Assembly: GCA_002284615.2 (NCBI GenBank)
Contig: MU070248.1
Location: 69,192-80,485, forward strand
Reading direction: 5' to 3'
From: Dunaliella salina
Lineage: Eukaryota > Chlorophyta > Chlorophyceae > Chlamydomonadales > Dunaliellaceae
DNA length: 11,294 bases
Shown here: positions 5,996 to 11,294 of the stretch, piece by piece
How positions within the stretch are numbered: position 1 is the stretch's first letter
Layout: the number at the start of each line of letters is the position of its first letter
Position numbers and translations under genes: made by a program
Notes under the pieces: generated by a model
Seen by the model: the letters and a program-made list of their open reading frames with translations, nothing else
What the model was told of the DNA's origin: nothing
Databases searched by the model: none

Positions 5996-6760
5996 TTATA
6001 AGCAAGCCATGTGCGCCGTGTATATTTCTGGGAGAATGAGGGGGGAAGGAGTAGGAAAGCAATGTCTGTGGGATCCTGTGTCCCATGATACTGGATGAGG
6101 GGGTTGCTGATCTGTGTACTTCACGAGATCAAATTTGCGCAGCCAATATTTGCATGAGCCTGTAGTTTTTATGTCTGCTTGTGCTTTAGTGGGGTTTGTA
6201 TCATAAGTGGTTTTGTTGCGCAGTTCTGTGTTCGTTTTCTGCTGCCATACATTGGTTTCGTTCAAGTTTTTCAAAGCCCTGTCTTTCAAGATTTGAGAGG
6301 GGAGAATCTGCTGTGGGTGTTGAGAGGCTAAGCTCGCTCTGTTGTGCTTCGAGCTAAAGCAAACACTCTTCAAATTTAGGCCATGTCTCCTGTAGATCCT
6401 CTGATTCCCAGAGGGCTTCCAAGTGACCCTCCTGAGTTCTTGTTTAGTCGGTTGCTTTCTTTCAATTTTTTGGGCATCATTTAGGCTTGCACAGGTGGGA
6501 CATGCCCATGTGTCAGCTGTTGCAATTTCTTGTATTTGCTCATCCGAGTAGCATCCAAGTTGCTTCATGCATTCCCAATGGTACGTCCGGTGGCACACAT
6601 CACAAACATACATATCAGGAAGTGGATGCTCCAAGGTTCCAGTTTCATAACTTTGGTAGTAAATGCATACTTGGCAGCAGGCACACTCAACGTCAGTGCA
6701 AGCAGAAGGTGAGACAATTTCAGGCAGGAGGTTAGCTTGTTTAATAATGGCAGGGCCCAT
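5996..6760 (-). pseudogene. PHD-finger region of copy A polyprotein
   Basis: The longest uninterrupted frame in the window (254 codons). Cys29-x2-Cys32, Cys53-x2-Cys56, His61-x2-Cys64 and Cys87-x2-Cys90 (about 6491-6676) form a Cys4-His-Cys3 PHD finger, with YVCDVCHRTYHWECMKQLGC and the terminal W-A-C-P-T-C. PHD fingers usually read histone H3 tails. Here it could direct the retroelement to a chromatin state, which is an inference. The next ~160 residues are polar and basic (KQPTKQELRRVTWKPSG, QQKTNTELRNKTTYDTNPTK), likely disordered. The Met is internal: homologous sequence continues upstream in another frame (ORF 6565-7041). Zinc ligands are intact although the flanks are broken. Confidence 0.75.
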
Positions 6761-6769
6761 ATTTCAATT

Positions 6770-7070
6770 ATCATAGGTGCGTAATGGGTGTGAAATTGCA
6801 TTTGGAGGTGGGCGGGGGAGCTAGAACGTTCTTTCTCGTTCTCCGCAAAAATTGTCCAATCATCAATGTGAATAATATCTACATCATGGTAGAAGATAGA
6901 ACTGATAGCATAGGTATCAGTAGCTTCTTCAGCAAGTTTTTTATCTGTGTTTTCCCTATAATTCCAGACATTGGGGCCTTGGGAAAGCGAGCTTAGAGAG
7001 TGGATAGCTGGGGAAATGATCTCCCTGTCCGTGTGGAGCAATTGTTGCTTCTTCTTTTTGGGTCTGTTTG
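6770..7070 (-). pseudogene. Unrecognised polyprotein segment N-terminal to the PHD finger
   Basis: The minus-strand frame from about 7070 reads PKKKKQQLLHTDREI, SLSQGPNVWNYRENTDKK, FYHDVDIIHIDDWTIFAENE, then HLQMQFHTHYAPMII before shifting to the PHD frame near 6750. IHIDDW superficially resembles an RT YxDD box but lacks the surrounding RT blocks, so it is not called one. The KKKK patch could act as a nuclear localisation signal. Confidence 0.45.
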
Positions 7071-7442
7071 TCTGAGCATGAAGGCTGTGCGGAGTTTGTG
7101 ACTAGGGTCGAGACAATCATCTGTCTGATGTTGGTGGTTTGTGCTTGGGAAGTTGGGCTGTTTAGGGATATGGTGAGCAGTGCTCAGACAAGCATGTGAA
7201 CTGCTATCAGGGCCAGCCTGGCTGAATTGGGATATGGAAAAAGGGTTATTTCTCAATGCTGAGCGTGTGCGTTTGCTGGATGGCCCTTTTGCAGTAGTAT
7301 CTTGTACGGCAGGAGCCAGAGTATCCAGGCTTGCAGTGGGTACATATTCAGAGGGGCGAAGTGCTTGTGTTGGAGTGATGCTTAGTGTAGAATAGGAGCG
7401 AATTCTTTTGCTGCGTGGCTCCTCCAGTGATTGTACTTCCAT
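6993..7442 (-). pseudogene. Ser/Thr/Pro-rich basic linker of copy A polyprotein
   Basis: A 149-codon minus-strand frame with low-complexity polar composition and repeated basic patches (SKRIRSYS, SKRTRSALR, DPKRRS). It looks intrinsically disordered. The KR clusters could serve nuclear import or nucleic-acid binding. It is the expected kind of spacer between the RT-side and PHD-side domains. Its last ~20 codons are read in the wrong frame relative to the downstream segment. Confidence 0.5.
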
Positions 7443-7733
7443 GACGTTAACAACTTGTTGTGTTCAGGACAACTGATGGGTGTAGGATGATTGGCTGTAC
7501 GTCTGAGGTGGCGTCCGGTGTGTTCATGGGTGTTGTAAGATGTGGAGCGAGGCTGTGGTGGTGGCACTGCTTGAGTGGGGGGGATAAAGCTGGGTTGGGG
7601 GCTTGTTGGTTGGAAAATTTGGGTGTGGGGGGGCTGTTCCCCACTCGTGTTTGTGTTGGTAAGGCCGCTCATATGTGTGTTGTTGATATGACGGCAAGTG
7701 GGATGTTTTTTGCTTCAGTGCTTTTGTAGGCAA
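7443..7733 (-). pseudogene. Proline-rich linker of copy A polyprotein
   Basis: Overlapping minus frames encode SPPTPKFSNQQAPNPALSPP, then HHHSLAPHLTTP. They are low-complexity and frameshifted, with no domain. The plus-strand frame 7460-7729 is the antisense shadow. Confidence 0.4.
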
Positions 7734-8200
7734 TGATCTTTTGGATTGAGGATGTGTTCAATTCTTGTTGTGGGGCGAGGTTGACAAGAGCTGCCTGCCT
7801 GTTAAGTGCAATTTTGCATTTATTTTTCACCTTGGGGTGTTTAGCCTGAAGGAACTGAGATGATGCGAGTTTTGCTTGGAGATGTAACCTCATGTAGCCC
7901 ACTGATTCCCATGTTCAGCAGAGTTTGCATATTGCAGGTAACGAGCGTTGGGAGATTGCGTGGAGGTGGTTTGTGCAAGGTGAGGGCTTCACAAATGTGC
8001 TCTAGCTCCTCCTTGAATATACTAGTGCCATTTTTCATGAGATGGAGCTTGCTGGAATGAGCGTTGGTCAGGCACGCTAGTCTGGCAAGCGCGCATGTCA
8101 TAGTTGAGCTGGTGTTATGTATGCAGGTTCGTTCCTTTTCGTTTGGTGAGGTAGATTTCAGACAACGCATTTAGATTCTATATCTGCTTAGTTAGGAGGT
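7734..8200 (-). pseudogene. Post-RT helical linker of copy A polyprotein
   Basis: Minus frames 7841-8170 and 7669-7902 read ALARLACLTNAHSSKLHLMK, FKEELEHICEALTLHKPPP, NMQTLLNMGISGLHEV, then YMRLHLQAKLASSQFLQA and KCKIALNRQAALVNLAPQQE. The two frames overlap where a frameshift or deletion occurred (about 7890). I know no domain name. Its position after the RT thumb suggests an RT-associated helical extension. Confidence 0.45.
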
Positions 8201-8571
8201 TGAGGCTAACTGTGCGGTGTCTTTTTGAGGGGTCCTCAAGGCTGGAAGAGAGAGCAAAAGCCTGGCTTCTGTGGTACTCTACACAGATTGAAGTGCATCC
8301 TGGTCAAAAATGATCAGGATCTTCGCGGATCACGCTGCAGCTGTGCTTTTCCAAAGTTTGTGTTTTTGTGCTTGAGCATTCTGTCTATCATGGTGTCCCA
8401 AATAATAAGGTCAGTAGGGGTGCAGGAAGTTACTGCAAAAGAGTATGCAAGGCTAGGGATTATGGCAGCGCAGACTGTGCTTTGCACTTGGCGTGGGGAT
8501 GCACAGGATGCGTCAAGATTATCTAGCTTATTTTTGAGGTTAGGCTCTGGTCTGTTAACCTTGCAAACTAA
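8201..8571 (-). pseudogene. Reverse transcriptase C-terminal (thumb) remnant of copy A
   Basis: A minus frame open from 8571 to 8314 (no Met) reads LKNKLDNLDASCASPRQV, then CAAIIPSLAYSFAVTSCTPT and IIWDTMIDRMLKHKNTNFGK. This is the helical segment with I-x-P-x-L-x-Y that follows the palm in LINE reverse transcriptases. One frame over it continues VIREDPDHF, stop, then SICVEYHRSQAFALSSSLED, LNLLTKQI, stop. The palm with its catalytic Asp-Asp is not present in recognisable form, so copy A is truncated here. Stops TGA and TAG inside show decay. Confidence 0.55.
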
Positions 8572-8812
8572 TTATCCAAAACCGCCAAACACAATCAATT
8601 AAGTTTAAATGGAGATTTGAGGCCTGGAGGCCTAACAACAGCAACATAGTGAGCTTTGCAAGGAATCCAAGGTGCAGTCTTTCCGCACAATCTCCCTGTG
8701 TGCGGGTGCAGCTATCTGCATCTCCTGTACCCTTGGTCATGCAGAAAGATAGGCATTGAACTACAGGTCCATGTTTATTCTCTGCAACTTGAATCAAATT
8801 GACTTTGCACAC
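8572..8812 (-). pseudogene. Possible further RT palm remnant
   Basis: The minus frame 8555-8812 contains LGFLAKLTMLLLLGLQ, LHLNLI and WRFWIISLQG. This is loosely like the LINE RT stretch K-T-x-x-L-x-x-G ... Y-x-x-L-G before the thumb. No YxDD is seen. Weak; the region may instead be flanking DNA. Confidence 0.25.
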
Positions 8813-8947
8813 AAACTAACCTCCGAGGAAGAGTCTTTCTCCAGACGAGCTGATGAAAACAAAAGCACTTCTCACAAATCTGGTGCCTTAGAGCTATGTG
8901 CTGCCAGATATCCACCAAATCCACAACCTCCCTCGAATCCTTTGGAG
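8813..8947. other. Unassigned spacer between elements
   Basis: No feature recognised on either strand. Confidence 0.3.
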
Positions 8948-9010
8948 GCCATTTTTGGTTATTTGAGTGAGGCCAGGAGGGCAATTAGGGGTCCTTCAGT
9001 TTTCGCCAAT
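8948..9010 (+). mobile_element. Fragment related to the TIR element
   Basis: The 41 aligned bases from GGCCAGGAG onward match about 31 bases of 4580-4620 in the TIR element, ending in CCTTCA.TTTTC.C.AATT in both. Differences are mostly transitions. It ends at the 5' junction of retroelement copy B. No terminal repeat is attached. Confidence 0.4.
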
Positions 9011-9290
9011 TCACAACACAGAAGCCACTGCTATGTTCATGTTTCTTCCGGCTTGGAATAAGAACATTACGACCAACCCCTATTCCAAACTTGTCGCTGC
9101 CTACCCCCGCCTCCATTACGACCTTGGAACCATACCTTGTGAAAAATTTAGTTACATTGCCCTCAATCCTGCCCTAACCAAGAGACACCTCTACCTCAGC
9201 ATTCCTGGGACCTTTGAATCTTTGCTGTTTGGAACACTGCAGCTCGAGTTCATCTCAACAACCATAACAAAGACTGGCTACAGGACCTGA
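9010..9290 (+). pseudogene. PCIF1-like region, second half, copy B
   Basis: The plus frame reads NTEATAMFMFLPAWNKNITT, NPYSKLVAAYPRLHYDLGTI, then LNPALTKRHLYL, matching copy A. A 4-base deletion in the CTACCTAC stretch then shifts the frame; the other frame continues with SWDL, stop, IFAVWNTAARVHL. The catalytic-motif half is missing because of the 5' truncation. Confidence 0.6.
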
Positions 9291-9298
9291 AAGGAGGT

Positions 9299-9530
9299 TT
9301 GAAAGAAGCTTCAGCCACAGAGTGGAAGCTGACGAATGTCAGCAGCCACCCTGTCCTTAATGCCATGCATATTCACATTCCAGGTTTAAATAAACTGGAA
9401 CGCCTCCCATTTGACAAACAATACGTCTCCAAACACCCCAAAAATCCACACATGATTGTCCGAGATACAGATTTGGTGCCCAGCCGATCCAGTGCTATTC
9501 TAAGTCTCAAAGTTGCTGATTGGAGAACAT
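9299..9530 (+). pseudogene. Spacer before RNase H, copy B
   Basis: The plus frame reads MKEASATEWKLTNVSSHPVL, NAMHIHIPGLNKLERLPFDK and then HPKNPHMIVRDTDLV. It corresponds to copy A 5041-5250. No domain recognised. Confidence 0.45.
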
Positions 9531-9900
9531 GGACATACAGATGGCAGCTGCCTTGTCCATAACGGCAAGCAAGAAATTAGAGCAGGCGTCTACTGCCCGT
9601 CCACTGACAGCAAGAAGTTTGTAGAATCAAAAGGTGCTGGGATTACTAAAACCATCACTAGAGCTCAATTGGCTGGAATTGCTGCTGATATCATTACCAA
9701 AGATGCAAACATTGCATCAGACAGCATCAGCTCTCTCGAACAAATATGTAAATAACTTCTTTACCCTGAGAAACATCTGAGGTATATCCAAGGAGACGTC
9801 CTTAAAATGATTTCAACTCTCGTTAGAGGCTTCCATACCAAAATTCAAAGTGAAATCCCATGCTGGCATTGCTGGAAATGAATATGCAGATGCTATCGTG
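9531..9900 (+). pseudogene. RNase H domain, copy B
   Basis: The plus frame has HTDGSCLVHNGKQEI (first Asp 9540-9542), AGVYCPSTDSKKFVES, ITRAQLAGIAADIITK and ANIASDS (Asp 9720-9722). The catalytic Glu seen in copy A is Gln here (9666-9668). A TAA at 9753-9755 interrupts I-C-K/L-L-Y-P-E-K-H in the same frame. After FHTKIQ, a deletion of several bases shifts into KSHAGIAGNEYADAIV, which keeps the last Asp (9889-9891). Copy B therefore lost a different catalytic residue from copy A. Confidence 0.75.
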
Positions 9901-10029
9901 CTTCATGCTCACTCTGTTCAATATGCCCACGAACTAGTTACCACACGCCGCGCTATTGAAAACAAGAATACTTCTCACAGCCAGGTTCTAGAGCCAGGTG
10001 CTTCTAGTAACCCTCCAGATCCACATTAG
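9901..10029 (+). pseudogene. C-terminal tail fused in frame to RNase H, copy B
   Basis: Directly after A-D-A-I-V the frame continues LHAHSVQYAHELVTTRRAIE, SHSQVLEPGASSNPPDPH and TAG. In copy A these segments are separated by the zinc-knuckle and nuclease regions. The junction at 9900/9901 keeps the reading frame. Confidence 0.65.
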
Positions 10030-10160
10030 CATTCCCTTTTTCATACCTTGTGGTGAAGGGGGCTCACGGCTCTTTTTTGAGCCAATGTGTCTCCTTTTCC
10101 TTAATTGATGTAGGGAGACTTTCTCTGCCTACGTAGTTTTTTCTTTTTTCTTAGAGCAGA
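10030..10160 (+). other. Retroelement copy B 3' UTR with conserved hairpin
   Basis: Alignable with the copy A 3' UTR. GGCTC (10068-10072), six T, GAGCC (10079-10083) form the same 5-bp stem as copy A. GGCTC is also repeated at 10061-10065. Homology fades in the T/C-rich stretch about 10140-10160. Confidence 0.55.
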
Positions 10161-10784
10161 TCTCTGTCGCTTCTCAGCTCTTCCCTACTTTCTATGTGAT
10201 GCGATGTGAAGGGGTAGCAAATGCAAGCAACTTTCTATTTGGCATACCATCTGGCGTTCTGACGACTGTACCAACTCTTGCCACCAGGCTGCGCTAAGGG
10301 GTGCTGCAAATGAAACCCTGACTGCTGCTGTGACTGCTGTTGTGACAGAAAAAATTTAAGGTCTGCTCTAGACACAGCCAGCGTGCATGAGGAAGACCCA
10401 AAGGACGTGAGTCCCACCACTTGTGACAATATAACAATTGCCGTGGTGTTCCAAAATGTTACGTGATCCAAATCACGGAGACCCATCCCGAAAAGTGCCT
10501 ATAATTAGGATTAGCTGCATTTTGGTGAAATTTCAGCACGAGGAATGTGGATCAGGAAATCATTTGCAGGTTTTAAATTGAATTGGTTGAAATTCATGAG
10601 TGAAAAAATGATCCAGGTCAACCACATCATCATTGTTTATGTTTCCTCTTCTCTTGGATCAATAACAATGCATTGGTGTCACTTCCTCTTTTGTCATCAA
10701 ATTAAAAGATCAATTTTGTTGCGTCTGTCCTTTTCTATTCTCCCTTGGGAAGAAGAGCCTTTTGGAGGATTGTCAGGCCTGCAG
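10161..10784. other. Unassigned sequence between copy B and the right-hand exons
   Basis: No gene, RNA or terminus recognised. A short CTGCTGTGA/CTGCTGTTGTGA repetition lies near 10322-10346. The minus frame 10235-10486 and plus frame 10545-10808 have no family signature. Confidence 0.35.
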
Positions 10785-10838
10785 CAATGCGTCTGGGCAT
10801 GGCTTTGAAGAATGCATTTGCTTCCACGTATGGCAGCG
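10785..10838 (+). CDS. Candidate first coding exon of a PCNA-interacting-like protein
   Basis: An acceptor-like GGCCTGCAG (10776-10784) and a strong donor GTAAGC at 10839 bound a 54-nt segment. From ATG 10787 it reads MRLGMALKNAFASTYGS plus one base. That phase joins exactly to the 11074 exon, giving Gly at the junction. The segment may instead be the 3' part of a longer first exon, since no function is visible in these residues alone. Confidence 0.35.
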
Positions 10839-11073
10839 GTAAGCTCGTGCGTACAGAATCTAGAAGCTAGTGAGTGAAAGGACGCCTGGTCACTTGGATT
10901 CTACAAGCTGGTCGTTCTACTTTGCAGGTCATTTCATCTGCTGCTTTTCTTAAGATGATCTTGCAGCTATGGAGCCCTTTATTCGCAATAATCATGCAGG
11001 CTCTATCAATGCATAATCTATCAGTGCACTGAAAAAATAACCAAGTTATATCGCTGCTTTGCCACCTCTTCAG

Positions 11074-11213
11074 GGAAAGAAAATAAAATGAAAACCATCG
11101 ACTCTTATTTTAGGAAGCCCGTGGCACAGCCCGTGCGGAAAAGTCCGAGGAAAAAGACAGCTATCTGTCCTCCACATGCTTCCGCGCAGGAGAGGGTAGG
11201 TCCAAGAGTACAG
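11074..11213 (+). CDS. Candidate exon encoding a PIP-box-like and basic motif
   Basis: A pyrimidine-rich acceptor (TTTGCCACCTCTTCAG) and a CAG|GTAGCT donor (11214) bound 140 nt that are open in the frame inherited from 10785-10838. The peptide starts KENKMKTIDSYFRKP, then VRKSPRKKTAICPP, and ends in phase 0. MKTIDSYF fits the PCNA-interacting pattern Q-x-x-I-x-x-(F/Y)-(F/Y) except that Met replaces Gln, and a basic cluster follows as in many PIP boxes. KEN is the APC/C degron tripeptide. Proteins such as MSH6, DNA ligase I and PAF15 combine related motifs, but I cannot name the gene. An ATG at 11088 offers an alternative start. The gene continues beyond the window. Confidence 0.42.
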
Positions 11214-11271
11214 GTAGCTGTGTGTATTGGTATGCAAGGTTGCGGTGCATGGCCAGCAGGGATCCCTCCTT

Positions 11272-11294
11272 ACACACACACACACACACACACA
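11272..11294. repeat. (CA)n microsatellite at right edge
   Basis: Alternating AC to the end of the window. The minus-strand Cys-Val frame 11070-11291 is a shadow of it. Confidence 0.95.

Larger units (their letters stand above)
1810..8812 (-). mobile_element. Decayed multidomain non-LTR retroelement (copy A), 5'-truncated
   Basis: A chain of minus-strand frames, interrupted by frameshifts and stops, encodes in order a reverse-transcriptase C-terminal remnant, linker, basic disordered segment, PHD finger, PCIF1-like region, RNase H, CCHC knuckle, PD-(D/E)XK-like motif, C-terminal tail and 3' UTR. Copy B at 9004-10160 shares the PCIF1-like, RNase H, tail and 3' UTR segments, which confirms this is one repeated unit and not separate genes. 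RT plus RNase H plus a CCHC and a restriction-like endonuclease is the toolkit of RLE-type LINEs (R2-like groups). A PHD and a PCIF1-like region are unusual additions. The 5' part (RT active site, any N-terminal domain) is missing. A TIR element and a SINE-like insertion interrupt it. The 5' boundary (8571-8812) and 3' boundary (1810 or about 1525) are uncertain. Confidence 0.75.
9004..10160 (+). mobile_element. Retroelement copy B, 5'-truncated and internally deleted
   Basis: Same family as copy A, opposite strand. Homology begins at AACACAGAAGCCACTG, in the middle of the PCIF1-like region, and covers the spacer, RNase H, C-terminal tail, the TAG stop (10027-10029) and about 130 bp of 3' UTR. 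Relative to copy A it lacks about 1.1 kb (zinc knuckle and nuclease). 5' truncation is typical of target-primed reverse transcription. Target duplications were not found. Confidence 0.7.

Noticed and set aside
5996..6760. PHD protein as an independent host gene
   Set aside because: It has no own start or introns and sits in the frame chain shared with the retroelement.
6870..6900. IHIDDW as a reverse-transcriptase YxDD box
   Set aside because: No neighbouring RT blocks, and the RT thumb lies 1.4 kb upstream in the polyprotein, not downstream.
11070..11291. Minus-strand frame with Cys-Val start
   Set aside because: Shadow of the plus-strand exon and the CA repeat.
1..11294. CRISPR array, rRNA or bacterial operon features
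   Set aside because: No regularly spaced repeats, rRNA cores or operon-like gene packing were seen.

Overview
This is a stretch of eukaryotic nuclear DNA. It has AT-rich noncoding sequence, GT-AG exon candidates, dinucleotide microsatellites at both edges and a dense nest of decayed transposable elements. No bacterial gene organisation is visible. The retroelement's style (PHD finger, PCIF1-like region and RNase H in one polyprotein) recalls, from memory only, multi-copy hypothetical proteins of green algae. The species cannot be fixed from the window.

Layout. Positions 1-51 are a (TG)n tract. Positions 135-232 (+) are an internal exon resembling part of a guanylate-kinase-like domain, followed by weaker exon candidates (411-624, 654-788) and an AATAAA at 857. 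A two-copy ~70-bp tandem repeat lies at 1200-1342. From about 1810 to 8812, on the minus strand, runs a long, 5'-truncated, frameshifted non-LTR retroelement (copy A). Read N to C it shows a reverse-transcriptase C-terminal remnant, a linker, a Pro/Ser/Thr-rich basic segment, a PHD finger, a PCIF1-like methyltransferase-fold region, RNase H, a CCHC zinc knuckle, a PD-(D/E)XK-like nuclease motif, and a 3' UTR with a small hairpin. Two younger elements sit inside it. One is a 1,369-bp element with terminal inverted repeats (3359-4727), which splits the RNase H domain. The other is a tRNA-derived SINE-like insertion (about 2843-3016, + strand).

A second, shorter member of the same family (copy B, + strand, about 9004-10160) faces the other way. 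It starts inside the PCIF1-like region, runs through RNase H, and then jumps in frame to the C-terminal tail; the zinc knuckle and nuclease are deleted. The two copies form a long imperfect inverted repeat. A ~60-bp piece related to the TIR element abuts copy B.

At the right end, two exon candidates on + (10785-10838 and 11074-11213) join in phase. They would encode a basic peptide with a KEN-like tripeptide and a PCNA-interacting-like motif. The window ends in (CA)n.

All retroelement reading frames are broken, so nothing in the 1.8-10.2 kb block is expected to make a functional protein. Its value is the domain order it preserves. That order couples LINE-type enzymes (RT, RNase H, zinc knuckle, restriction-like nuclease) to a chromatin-reader-type PHD finger and a methyltransferase-like fold.
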